In this document: positions 45,040 through 53,160 of the stretch, piece after piece
Layout of the letters: every line of letters begins with the position of its first letter
How positions within the stretch are numbered: position 1 is the stretch's first letter
Assembly (NCBI GenBank): GCA_903970525.1
Contig: CAJCIZ010000157.1
Location: 1-53,845, forward strand
DNA: 53,845 nt
Reading direction: 5' to 3'
Origin: Myxococcales bacterium
GTDB lineage: Bacteria; Pseudomonadota; Gammaproteobacteria; DSM-16500
Program-made: the position numbers and the translations under genes
Notes under the pieces: generated by a model
Told to the model about the DNA's origin: nothing
The model's input: only the letters and a program-made list of their open reading frames with translations
Database searches by the model: none

Positions 45040-47994
45040 ATGACAACAGGACCTCTGGATATTCTCAACGCTAAGAAAATAATTAAATATAGCACCAACA
45101 CAGGTAAGCCAGTTTACTATGTATCCAATAAACTGGGTGAGATTGTTATCAAAGAATTTGTAGATGTCGATGGCGTAAAATATCCCTATTATGAAGCAAC
45201 CTTAAAAACAGTAATAGATAAGCGTGATAAAAAGAAAAAGAAAAGTACCATCACCCCACATTATGTTAATCGAACAGATGAAGGTGTTAAAAAAGAAAAC
45301 GAAGAAAAAAATGAAGATAAAAAAATTCAAAAACAAAATCTAGAAATAGAAACAGAAACCATTCAAATTTTCCTTCTCGACCTACCAAAAGTTCCAAAAA
45401 GCAAACATGATCTCGCTAAACACATGCCATACCGAATGGATGCTTATCGATATAATGGCGCCAAAGTAGGCGGCAGAAATTCAGCCGGACTTTATGGTGG
45501 TACACATGTATTTTATTATGCCCTAGCGAGTGAGACCACCAATAACAATCAAATTGAAAATCATGTCAAAAAACAAATGCTCATGATTAAACAAGATATA
45601 GGCCAAAAATTCAAAGAAGGTGAACCTGAATCAAAAGTCGATCCCACAAAAATACACCACAATAAAATTATCGCGGAATTTGTTGCAGGAAGAATCTTAC
45701 AATTTTTAATAGGCGATTCTGTTGCTGCTATTTCTCTCGCCATTCGTCCAAACAAAAATAATTCTCGAAACTATAAAGCAAGTGATAATGTCTACATCAG
45801 ATCCGTTTATTTCGATCAATACGCTGATCTTTTCCAAGATATTTGGCGAACCAACGGTAAAGATCCAGAAGCAGAAGGCTTAGACAGACCGTTGATGGCT
45901 GGCACGTTGAAAAAGAAATGGTTTGTGAACGGTGTTTTAAAATCCAATGGTGAGCCCCGCTATAACAATCATGAAGCCATCGATATCGGATCACACATCG
46001 TCTTTGATGATGACGTACAGAGTGGCAATATTGGTGTCTTAGGACCCAGATACGAAGAAGCAGATCCTAAGCATAATATTATGAAGAACCAACTCAAAAA
46101 AGATGGCGGAAAACTCGTACGCATCGACACGGGTGGTGCATTAAGAAGAATTGAAAGAAACACACCTGAAGAAGTGAAGAGACACGAGCCTGCCCATTTA
46201 CATGCGCACAAATATATACCCCCTGTCGTGATGAAAGGGATGTTGCCAGGATTACGTCCCACCTCACATTATCTCGAATGGCCAAGATCATTACGCGTCA
46301 GTAAAAAGTGGGTAGATGAAGCTGAAAGACAAGCCAATCTCAGCCGAAAACAACTCGAGATGTGGCTTGATGCGACATACGATGAATTAGAAAAACTGCG
46401 TGGTGCAACCGGTGAAATCGCAATCACCAGTAAAGCGATGATCAAATATGCCAAAGAAATGTCTGATACAGCCTTAGCAGAAGTGAAGCAAGCCGTTGGT
46501 GAAGCAACTTTTGATAGCATTCAAAATGGCAGCCGTGATCCTGATCAACATCAAGGAATCAGAGAAACTATTTTTAGCACTGTAAAAAAATATCATCAAC
46601 GAATCACAAATGAATTGTTAGATGATTTAAAAGAGCAAGCGCTAGAACGAAAATACAGTTTATGCTTCAAAAAAGTGGGTACAAAAGCGCTTCCAGCAGC
46701 AACGGATGAAGATGAATATGATTTTACAACCGCTGACGGATTTGACATCGAAGAAGTCATTCTTGAAAATCCTGAGTATTTCCAAGCTCGCATTGATGGG
46801 CACAAAGAATACCATTTTAGAAAAGGCGATCAACGCTATAAACCTTTTGATATACTCAGTATTGAGCGTAAAAAAGAGATTCATGAGCTCTTAACAAATA
46901 AACTAAATAAAAAAGCGGCGGAAGTGCTTGCCCGATTAGCAAACCAACCACCACACTCTATCTCTAGCAGCATCACCGACCCTACCATTGCTGCGTTTTC
47001 AAGTTTAAGTTCTACCACTTTTTTGAGAGGAACAGCGCGCCCTAATACCAATATACCTTTAGACACACGCTCGCTACCAAGAGGCGTAGAACATTTCGTC
47101 GTGAAAAAAGAAGTCTTACACAATAAAGATTACGATGAAGTATATGATGCTTTAACACAACCAGGAAAATCGATTAAACCTGTGCAACATCCTCAACCCA
47201 GCAATCAAATTATGACATTTATTGCCTCTGAATCAAATGACCCCACCGCCAAAAAAGCTTGTTTTGTCGAACCTTATTCTTCAACAGGCAACCATAGCGG
47301 TAAGTTAAAACAACTTCAATCTGAAATAGATAAGAATTATATTTTTGCACAAGCATTGAGAGCAGGGAATTATGTTGAGTTTAAGCATGTGAATTATAAC
47401 CGTGAACTTGATTTATTGATTTCACTTTTGAAAAAACATAGTCATGCAATTGTGTTGGATGACGAACAACTTGCTATAGAAAGTATCAGCAAATTATTAC
47501 TCACTCTTCAAGAACCGAACTGTAAATTAAAAAGTTCTCTTGTTGAAGACAGTGCACAACGCAATAGACTCGCTAAACTACTTTATGATGATTACAATGA
47601 TAAAGTAACGCAACTGATTCATGATGCAAACGGTTTAGATGATGAAGTGTATACTATCCCTTGCAACGCATACTTCAAAACAGCTTTCACTATCTGTTTA
47701 GCCATGGGCACAGATAACAAAAAAACACTTTGTATTGATTCTTGCAAAGATCCTCTTATGTTAGAAGCTACAGCACTTGTCTGTAAGGCCTACGGCTGGA
47801 AATACAAAGGTAAGGACATTCCTGATTATTCTGCTCTTTACAGTTCTGAAGTACTCAACAAGGTGAGAGAATACTGTCAAATTATTGATAAACGACCCCA
47901 ATCCATTAAGAGCCTTCCTGTGTCTGAAGATTCTAAATTAATGGAAGAGAAATATAGCGGCGAAATTAAAATAACTAATGATGGACATTTCTAA
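45040..47994 (+). CDS. Large protein with phosphoinositide-kinase-like catalytic core, probable effector
   Basis: A 984-residue protein without signal peptide. Residues 320-368 look like the catalytic core of the PI3/PI4-kinase or HipA-like fold. HIVFDDDVQSGNIGVL gives D325-x4-N330 (compare D-R-H-x-x-N of PI kinases), and VRIDTGGAL gives D363-T-G365 in the place of the metal-binding D-F-G. The preceding helix (KIIAEFVAGRILQFLIGDSV) also fits. The region before 150 is lysine/glutamate-rich and the second half is helical with no recognised domain. No standard kinase glycine loop is obvious. Together with the phosphatase at 23867 it suggests control of host phosphoinositides. The kinase assignment is by motif only. 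Confidence 0.55.
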   Translation: MTTGPLDILNAKKIIKYSTNTGKPVYYVSNKLGEIVIKEFVDVDGVKYPYYEATLKTVIDKRDKKKKKSTITPHYVNRTDEGVKKENEEKNEDKKIQKQNLEIETETIQIFLLDLPKVPKSKHDLAKHMPYRMDAYRYNGAKVGGRNSAGLYGGTHVFYYALASETTNNNQIENHVKKQMLMIKQDIGQKFKEGEPESKVDPTKIHHNKIIAEFVAGRILQFLIGDSVAAISLAIRPNKNNSRNYKASDNVYIRSVYFDQYADLFQDIWRTNGKDPEAEGLDRPLMAGTLKKKWFVNGVLKSNGEPRYNNHEAIDIGSHIVFDDDVQSGNIGVLGPRYEEADPKHNIMKNQLKKDGGKLVRIDTGGALRRIERNTPEEVKRHEPAHLHAHKYIPPVVMKGMLPGLRPTSHYLEWPRSLRVSKKWVDEAERQANLSRKQLEMWLDATYDELEKLRGATGEIAITSKAMIKYAKEMSDTALAEVKQAVGEATFDSIQNGSRDPDQHQGIRETIFSTVKKYHQRITNELLDDLKEQALERKYSLCFKKVGTKALPAATDEDEYDFTTADGFDIEEVILENPEYFQARIDGHKEYHFRKGDQRYKPFDILSIERKKEIHELLTNKLNKKAAEVLARLANQPPHSISSSITDPTIAAFSSLSSTTFLRGTARPNTNIPLDTRSLPRGVEHFVVKKEVLHNKDYDEVYDALTQPGKSIKPVQHPQPSNQIMTFIASESNDPTAKKACFVEPYSSTGNHSGKLKQLQSEIDKNYIFAQALRAGNYVEFKHVNYNRELDLLISLLKKHSHAIVLDDEQLAIESISKLLLTLQEPNCKLKSSLVEDSAQRNRLAKLLYDDYNDKVTQLIHDANGLDDEVYTIPCNAYFKTAFTICLAMGTDNKKTLCIDSCKDPLMLEATALVCKAYGWKYKGKDIPDYSALYSSEVLNKVREYCQIIDKRPQSIKSLPVSEDSKLMEEKYSGEIKITNDGHF

Positions 47995-48047
47995 AAAAAA
48001 CCGCAAAACTAATATTCACCTTTAGTTCTCATCACGGAGAGATGATC

Positions 48048-48341
48048 ATGCACAATAAAATTTTAAACGCCGCATTAACCGCTATTATTGCAATCGGTGT
48101 GGCGAGCGCAACAACTGAAGCCGTCGCAGATCAATCAAAAAATTCAAAAGCACAAGACAAACTCATGAAAGGCATGGAAAAGTGTTACGGCATAGTCAAA
48201 GCTGGCTTAAATGATTGTGGCACTTCCAAAAACAATAATTGTGCTGGCACCTCAACGTATGACGGTGACAAATCTGCCTGGATTTATTTGCCCAAAGGCA
48301 CTTGTGGAAAAATCATTGGTGGACGTTCGGCGCCTAAGTAA
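48048..48341 (+). CDS. bufA: DUF2282 bufferin precursor (BufA1-type)
   Basis: ATG at 48048 is chosen because GGAGAG ends six bases upstream. The 97-residue product has a signal peptide (residues 1-28, ending AVAD). The bufferin pattern follows: four cysteines in MEKCYGIVKAG, NDCGTS, NNCAGTS and PKGTCGKI. Bufferins are copper-binding RiPPs whose cysteines are converted to thiooxazoles by BufB (DUF692, MNIO family) with partner BufC. bufC follows, but bufB is absent; a dispersed repeat fills the 253-base gap. Secreted and possibly unmodified. Confidence 0.85.
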   Translation: MHNKILNAALTAIIAIGVASATTEAVADQSKNSKAQDKLMKGMEKCYGIVKAGLNDCGTSKNNNCAGTSTYDGDKSAWIYLPKGTCGKIIGGRSAPK

Positions 48342-48377
48342 AAATCTCAGTGAATACGGTCGACGCGCAACTCAGCT

Positions 48378-48552
48378 CTTTCACCTCTCCCTAGAGGGAG
48401 AGGTTCGAGCGCAGCGAGGGGTGAGGGGGACAGATGTTACTTTGACTGTCTGATGACTGGGGTCCTGTCACTGAAAAAACTTTTTCGTGCTCGCAAGCTC
48501 CGCGCGAAAAGGAATTTTTCCAGCGCCACCCCGTATTTTTATTTACAAGCAA
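48378..48552 (+). repeat. Dispersed 175-base hairpin-rich element, copy 2, at the expected bufB position
   Basis: Same element as 41091-41263, same strand, roughly 80-85 percent identical by eye. The 20-base palindrome at 48384-48403 keeps nine-base arms with an AG centre. The end hairpin (48469-48525) keeps its loop while its stem has changed, including one pair that changed on both sides (C-G to T-A). It lies exactly between bufA and bufC. Confidence 0.85.
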
Positions 48553-48594
48553 AGAGCAGAAAACAATAGTGTTGTGCTTCGAATAAGGCTTGAT

Positions 48595-49371
48595 ATGCAA
48601 TTACAACAATTACAAAAAGACTTTGTTTTCAGCCTACACAACGATTCAAGCCACCCTATTCTTTCTCACATCCAGTCACACAAAAAAGTCCCGCCCACAA
48701 CACAATTTTCTATATACCAAAGCAGCATAATCGGCCGCCTACAAAAAGCGCTGCAATCTCACTATCCTGTCTGCTGTCAATTAGTCGGAACCGACTTTTT
48801 TTTCGCGATGGCAACAGCTTATATTCGCCAAACACCCTCCTACTCTCACGACATTAATTATTACGGAGCAACATTCCCAGAATTCATCGCTGACTTTCCT
48901 CCCGCACAATCCATCCCCTACATAGCAGATGTTGCACGTCTGGAATGGGCATGGCTCAACATTCTCACAGCACCTGAAGCTGACGAATTTGATTTTCAAA
49001 AACTGGCGGCGCATGATGAAGAAGGCGCAGGACAATTGATTTTTCAACTTCCTCCAAAGAGCACTCTACTCACCTCCCCCTACCCTGTGCACACCATATG
49101 GGAAACTAACCAAAAAGGATATGTGGGCGAAACCGCCATCACTTTGGAAGAAAACAAAAACTATTATTATTTTATCTGGCAAAAACAATTTGAAATACAC
49201 ATAGACTTACTGACAGCCGCACAATGGCAACTGCTTACCTGGATCAGTGAAAATCGTCTGTTTGCAGAAATCTGTGAAAAGGCCATGAAGGAATTACCCA
49301 AAATCAACCTGCCTGAATTATTACCAATCTATATTCAATCTGGGTGGATTGCCAATTTTGTCATTGAATGA
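48595..49371 (+). CDS. bufC: BufC/HvfC-like DUF2063 protein
   Basis: A 258-residue protein starting at ATG 48595, with AAGG upstream. The N-terminal 95 residues carry the DUF2063 pattern (LQQLQKDFVFSLHN, IYQSSIIGRLQKALQSHYPV, LVGTDFFFAMATAYIRQTPS, then FIADFPPAQSIPYIADVARL with EWAW). The C-terminal half is the family's second domain. BufC partners the MNIO enzyme BufB in modifying bufferins. Here it stands without bufB and is separated from bufA by a repeat. A possible attenuator-like hairpin follows at 49474-49523. Confidence 0.85.
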   Translation: MQLQQLQKDFVFSLHNDSSHPILSHIQSHKKVPPTTQFSIYQSSIIGRLQKALQSHYPVCCQLVGTDFFFAMATAYIRQTPSYSHDINYYGATFPEFIADFPPAQSIPYIADVARLEWAWLNILTAPEADEFDFQKLAAHDEEGAGQLIFQLPPKSTLLTSPYPVHTIWETNQKGYVGETAITLEENKNYYYFIWQKQFEIHIDLLTAAQWQLLTWISENRLFAEICEKAMKELPKINLPELLPIYIQSGWIANFVIE

Positions 49372-49473
49372 CAGTTCACTAGAATTTTCATTGATGAGTA
49401 GATAACAGACGATAAAGGCAGAAAAGTTATGAGACGCCGTCCTCATAGAGAGACGTTATAGCGATTAAAGAAA

Positions 49474-49523
49474 GCATGGTGGTCTGTTTTTTTTGGCAGA
49501 CCGAAAAAAACAGACCACCGTGC
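49474..49523. terminator. Long hairpin with an alternative fold between convergent bufC and cpdA
   Basis: GGTGGTCTG followed by T8 (49478-49494) faces A7 followed by CAGACCACC (49504-49519), a 16-base perfect stem that extends by four more pairs with one wobble. A second CAGACC at 49497-49502 can instead pair with GGTCTG at 49481-49486. It lies between genes that end at 49371 and 49588, so bidirectional termination is the simplest role. Confidence 0.6.
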
Positions 49524-49587
49524 GTACACAGGTGGCTATGGCAACGGATTTATAAAGAAGTCTTCAAGTATGACCACACAGTGGAGC

Positions 49588-50382
49588 TCAATACCCCCCA
49601 GCCTCCTGCTGAAACTGCCCCACATACTTCGCCAACCTCACCACACCCGTTTCCATCAGCCCCTCTGCCGATAACTCCAACCACCGATACCCTTGCGCCA
49701 AGTCTTCCAAAGCAAACGTCTGACTGCCTCTTTTAAACTGAATACACGTCGATGGCGTTGAGTAATACTTCACACCATTTTTGATCCCTTCTTGCTGCTG
49801 ATGTATATGGCCAAATAAAACGCTATGCACGCGAGGATAAGCAGAAATCTTTTCCCAAAAAACATCTGCGTTCTTCAAACAATATTTGTCCAACCACTCT
49901 ACCCCTAACAAAATAGGATGATGATGAAACACCACAATGGCATGGTGTTCAGGGTAAGCCTCCAAGCAGTGTTGCAAATAATTCAACTCCCCCTGGCTCA
50001 ACTGCCCCTCAATCACACCATCTTGATGCGAATCCAATAAAATAAGATGCCAGTGCTCAAGCACAATATGCTTCATGCCTGAAATTGTCCCCTGTGGATA
50101 AACTTTGGCTAATACTTTGCTATCATCATGATTACCGGGAACGAAATAAGCCGGCACCTGTAATTTTTTAACTTCATCTGCCAAACGCTGATAAGACCCT
50201 AACGAATAATCTTGCGAAAGATCGCCTGTGATCAAAAGTAAATCTGGTTTGACCGCCTCACGCTTAACCGCCTCCAGTACCGCACAAAAACTCTCAAACG
50301 TATTCACCCCAAGCAACGAACCTGCCGAATCGTCAAATAAATGCGTATCCGTAATTTGGATGAGTCGAAATGGTTTAGTCAT
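49588..50382 (-). CDS. cpdA: 3',5'-cyclic-AMP phosphodiesterase
   Basis: A 264-residue class III phosphodiesterase that hydrolyses cAMP. Metal-binding motifs run ITDTHLF (D-x-H), ITGDLSQD, FVPGNHDD, VFHHHP and FGHIHQQ in order. AAGGA precedes the ATG. Its upstream region is filled by the iteron array at 50408-50539, so replication or partition proteins could affect its expression. Cyclic-nucleotide sensing elsewhere in the window (8709-10757) may depend on it. Confidence 0.93.
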   Translation of the reverse strand: MTKPFRLIQITDTHLFDDSAGSLLGVNTFESFCAVLEAVKREAVKPDLLLITGDLSQDYSLGSYQRLADEVKKLQVPAYFVPGNHDDSKVLAKVYPQGTISGMKHIVLEHWHLILLDSHQDGVIEGQLSQGELNYLQHCLEAYPEHHAIVVFHHHPILLGVEWLDKYCLKNADVFWEKISAYPRVHSVLFGHIHQQQEGIKNGVKYYSTPSTCIQFKRGSQTFALEDLAQGYRWLELSAEGLMETGVVRLAKYVGQFQQEAGGY

Positions 50383-50407
50383 AGCAATCCTTCAGATTCA
50401 TACACCA

Positions 50408-50539
50408 TCCTGCAAACGTCACACTTCCCCTGTAAACGTCACATCTCAACACACTAGCTTCCTGTATGTGTCACAAATGCATCCTGACGAAGTCACACTA
50501 TATCCTGAAGACGTCACACTTCATCCTGTATCTGTCACA
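50408..50539 (+). repeat. Six direct iterons TCCTGnnnnnGTCACA (probable origin or partition site)
   Basis: Sixteen-base repeats start at 50408, 50428, 50460, 50482, 50503 and 50524. The spacing is 20-22 bases except for one gap of 32, so most lie on the same face of the helix. Their consensus is TCCTGTAAACGTCACA. Three inverted copies precede the Rep gene (53059-53131). This is the pattern of iteron-controlled plasmid origins bound by Rep_3 initiators. Confidence 0.85.
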
Positions 50540-50581
50540 CGAACACTGAAATATTAATAATATAACAATAACTTACTCATC

Positions 50582-50619
50582 CTAAACTAACTCTTAAACA
50601 ATATTAAACAGTATTAAAC
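50582..50619. other. AT-rich segment with ten-base-phased TTAAAC repeats
   Basis: TTAAAC occurs at 50594, 50604 and 50614, exactly ten bases apart, with CTAAAC at 50583 just before. It follows the iterons and lies in the AT-rich stretch 50550-50660 upstream of parA. It could be the strand-opening element of the origin. Confidence 0.45.
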
Positions 50620-50673
50620 GTTTGTCTGCTCAATAAATATTTCGTTACACTATTTACTCAGCCTAAGCATATG

Positions 50674-50689
50674 TTATGCTCATGCATAA
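50674..50689. promoter_or_regulatory. Inverted repeat TTATGC-N4-GCATAA before parA
   Basis: A perfect six-base inverted repeat with a four-base centre, 34 bases upstream of the parA ATG. ParA or the RHH protein often represses the partition operon from such sites. Role inferred from position. Confidence 0.4.
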
Positions 50690-50722
50690 TTTAGGAATTA
50701 ATTTCACTGATAAGGATCGATT

Positions 50723-51619
50723 ATGACTAAGATAATCGTAAATGCAACACACAAAGGCGGCGAAGGAAAAACAACGAATTCCATTATGCTTGCTGAGTAT
50801 TGTGCTCTCGTTAAAAAATACAAAACCCTCATCATAGACATGGATCCACAAGCCAATTTTTCAGGTCGTTATATTCAAATGGAATATGATCCTGCCTATA
50901 GAGGCGGAAAAATTCCTGCCATTCATCCAGATTATGAATCAAATGTGGACAGTGAATGGGATGGTAGAAGCAGTATTGCAAATATTTTCTATGGAGAAGA
51001 AGTTGTGCCTTACCCAACGTCTATTCCAAACTTAGAATTATTACCCGCACATTCTCACAAGTTACAAGAAGCAGAAGCCGTCACCAAAAATGAAGTCTTA
51101 GAAAAAGTTCATTTACAGCTCAAGCGTTTTCTAGAACTACCCGATGTACGCGATAGTTATGACATTATTATTATCGATACACCGCCTTCTAAAGGCCCAT
51201 TAACCATTGCTGCCGTCAAAGCAGCGAGTCACATCGTCATTCCTGCACAAATGGAACAATTTTCCATTGAAGGGATTTACGGCATGTTGCAACTCTGGAA
51301 ACAAGAATCCTATTACAGAACAAAAAATAATCCAATAGACCTAATTGGTATATTGCCTAACCAAGTAAGAGATATTAAGTTACACAAACAGTTTTTAGAA
51401 GGTTTAAAAATGATGAAAGGGGTGTCTGATTATGTGATGCCTAGAGTCATTAAAAAACGCGCTATTTATACGGAAATTCTCGTTGAAGATGCTAACCCTA
51501 AGAGTATTTTTGAATTACCGCCGCATAATGTCGCACGCTTAGAGTATGAGTCCGCATGTCAATACATAATGGAGAGGGTATTTAGCCATGGCAAAGAAAA
51601 AAGTATTTCAAATCAGTAA
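50723..51619 (+). CDS. parA: ParA-type partition ATPase
   Basis: A 298-residue Walker-type ATPase that moves plasmid or chromosome copies apart. The deviant Walker A is KGGEGKTT (residues 11-18, after NATH); DMDPQANFSGRY and IIIDTPPSKGP are the next motifs. AAGGA is upstream. The ParB gene starts inside its end (32-base overlap), so they are coupled. It is plasmid-type and set between iteron arrays. Coxiella plasmids carry a comparable partition/Rep set. Confidence 0.93.
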   Translation: MTKIIVNATHKGGEGKTTNSIMLAEYCALVKKYKTLIIDMDPQANFSGRYIQMEYDPAYRGGKIPAIHPDYESNVDSEWDGRSSIANIFYGEEVVPYPTSIPNLELLPAHSHKLQEAEAVTKNEVLEKVHLQLKRFLELPDVRDSYDIIIIDTPPSKGPLTIAAVKAASHIVIPAQMEQFSIEGIYGMLQLWKQESYYRTKNNPIDLIGILPNQVRDIKLHKQFLEGLKMMKGVSDYVMPRVIKKRAIYTEILVEDANPKSIFELPPHNVARLEYESACQYIMERVFSHGKEKSISNQ

Positions 51620-52607
51620 TGCTTTAACAGAAGGATTGGAAGAAACAGTTTCTGCCGCACATAACTATAGCGGCGAATTACGTGTCGAAGCTATTTCGCT
51701 GAAAAAAATCGAGCTAGATCCCGAGAACCCGCGCGACATGGCGTTGACGTTTGAAGATTTAACGCAGGGGATAGACAAAGCGGATCCTGACTATCAACGC
51801 AAGATAGAAGAAAGAACCAGCTTACAGACGCTTGCTAACTCTGTGCGTGAACAAGGCATTATTAATCCCATCATGGTTTACAAACAAGGCGATAAATATC
51901 GATTGATTGCGGGTGAGCGCAGAACACTGGCTTCAATTCTGGCGGGGAAAACGGAAGTACAGGCTAAGATTTTAGATAGCAAACCCGATGAATTGAAAAT
52001 CAGTCTTTTACAATGGATGGAAAACGTTGAGCGCAAAGACTTGTCTTTATGGGAACGCTTAATGAATTTAGAGAAAATCCTTTCATCCTATGCCACACAT
52101 AAAAAAGTTACCTTGCAAGACATCACACCAACAGATATCGGTCGCTTACTAGGATGTTCTTTACCGCATGCGATGAATTTCACAGCTGTGTTACAAGCAG
52201 ATGCAACCCTCAAATCACATATTCGTGTTAACAAAATTAAGAACCTAGAAAAAGCGGCATTAATCGCGGGCATTCAATCAGATGATGTTAAACAGTCTGC
52301 AATTGAAGCGTGCATGGAAGGTGCCACCTTAAAAAAACTTAAATCCATTTCCACACAAGACAAAGCGAAAAAAACGTTAGCTGTTTCACCAGCGTTACCC
52401 ATCACACGTGGTCGTCAAATGACTTTAGTGAATCTTGGGACAACGAAGAAGATTCCCGTGGCTAGGCTGATCATTGATTCCGTCTTACAGCATGAAAAAG
52501 TGACTCACTTAAGAAAACATTTCAGTGATTTGAATTGGGCTGACTATAAAGCGATTAACCATGCCTTCAAACAATTACTCCTCACCTTAGAAAAACTTGA
52601 AGTGTAA
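51588..52607 (+). CDS. parB: ParB-type partition protein
   Basis: A 339-residue centromere-binding CTPase-type protein. The N-terminal motif region is LQTLANSVREQGIINPIMVY, then YRLIAGERRTLAS. The helix-turn-helix region follows (TPTDIGRLLGCSLPHAMNFT). The C-terminal part is helical. It overlaps parA by 32 bases and is followed by a small RHH-like gene after 12 bases. No parS site could be identified with certainty. Confidence 0.9.
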   Translation: MAKKKVFQISNALTEGLEETVSAAHNYSGELRVEAISLKKIELDPENPRDMALTFEDLTQGIDKADPDYQRKIEERTSLQTLANSVREQGIINPIMVYKQGDKYRLIAGERRTLASILAGKTEVQAKILDSKPDELKISLLQWMENVERKDLSLWERLMNLEKILSSYATHKKVTLQDITPTDIGRLLGCSLPHAMNFTAVLQADATLKSHIRVNKIKNLEKAALIAGIQSDDVKQSAIEACMEGATLKKLKSISTQDKAKKTLAVSPALPITRGRQMTLVNLGTTKKIPVARLIIDSVLQHEKVTHLRKHFSDLNWADYKAINHAFKQLLLTLEKLEV

Positions 52608-52619
52608 CGAGGTCATACC

Positions 52620-52958
52620 ATGGAAGAGAAAGCAAAAATCACATTCGTACTACCCGACAATCTCCAAAAAGATCTGAGAGGGCAAATTGCTAAAGATGGC
52701 TATGACATGCGTGGCAAAAGTCGTTGGGTATCTGAAGGCATAGAATTCTTATTAGAGATGTCAAACTACCCTGAACTGGTTTATATCAGCGGAGAAATGA
52801 AAGGGTTCGAAAAAGTCGAATCTGTGGTGGTGAGCAAGAGTTTAAAGAAGTATTTAGACAATGCCATTATCCACATAAGGAAATCGTACCCAGCGATGGA
52901 AGGTGTGCAAAGCCGAATTCTGAGAACGGCAATTGTGCAACGTTTAATTCGCTCATAA
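52620..52958 (+). CDS. Small protein with two ribbon-helix-helix-like halves
   Basis: A 112-residue third gene of the partition operon. Residues 6-47 (KITFVLPDNLQKDLRGQIAK, then KSRWVSEGIEFLL) show strand-helix-helix spacing of RHH (CopG/Arc) proteins. Residues 66-110 (ESVVVSKSLKKYLDNAI, then QSRILRTAIVQRL) repeat the pattern, so it looks like a fused RHH dimer. Probably an operon repressor or centromere-binding adaptor. The assignment is from pattern, not from a known family. Confidence 0.5.
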   Translation: MEEKAKITFVLPDNLQKDLRGQIAKDGYDMRGKSRWVSEGIEFLLEMSNYPELVYISGEMKGFEKVESVVVSKSLKKYLDNAIIHIRKSYPAMEGVQSRILRTAIVQRLIRS

Positions 52959-53058
52959 CGAACTAACTTAAGTCACTTAACTACAGATTAAGTTATTGAT
53001 TAATAAAAAGTTAATTAAGATTTAAATCGGACAGAAATGTGGTAGAACCACACCGACA

Positions 53059-53131
53059 TGTGACACTTACAGGATGCTGAATACAGATCAACTGTGTCGT
53101 TTACAGGATATGAAATGTGACGGCTACAGGA
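53059..53131 (-). repeat. Three inverted iterons upstream of the Rep gene
   Basis: Copies TGTGACACTTACAGGA (53059), TGTGTCGTTTACAGGA (53093) and TGTGACGGCTACAGGA (53116) are the reverse complement of the iterons at 50408-50539. They end 29 bases before the Rep ATG, so Rep could both initiate replication and repress itself. An extra inverted repeat TGTGGT-AGA-ACCACA is at 53038-53052, and 52959-53037 is AT-rich without a gene. Confidence 0.8.
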
Positions 53132-53160
53132 TAGAAAGTGGGTTAACAGGGAGTCACTCC

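Noticed and set aside
48487-48594. N-terminal extension of bufC
   Set aside because: The extension is translated repeat element; the family N-terminus begins at ATG 48595.
50408-50539. Iterons considered as a CRISPR array
   Set aside because: The repeats are only about 16 bases and degenerate, the gaps are 4-16 bases, and no cas gene is near.
50228-50557. 109-residue frame over the cpdA start and iterons
   Set aside because: Its repeated composition is produced by the iterons; it is antisense to cpdA.
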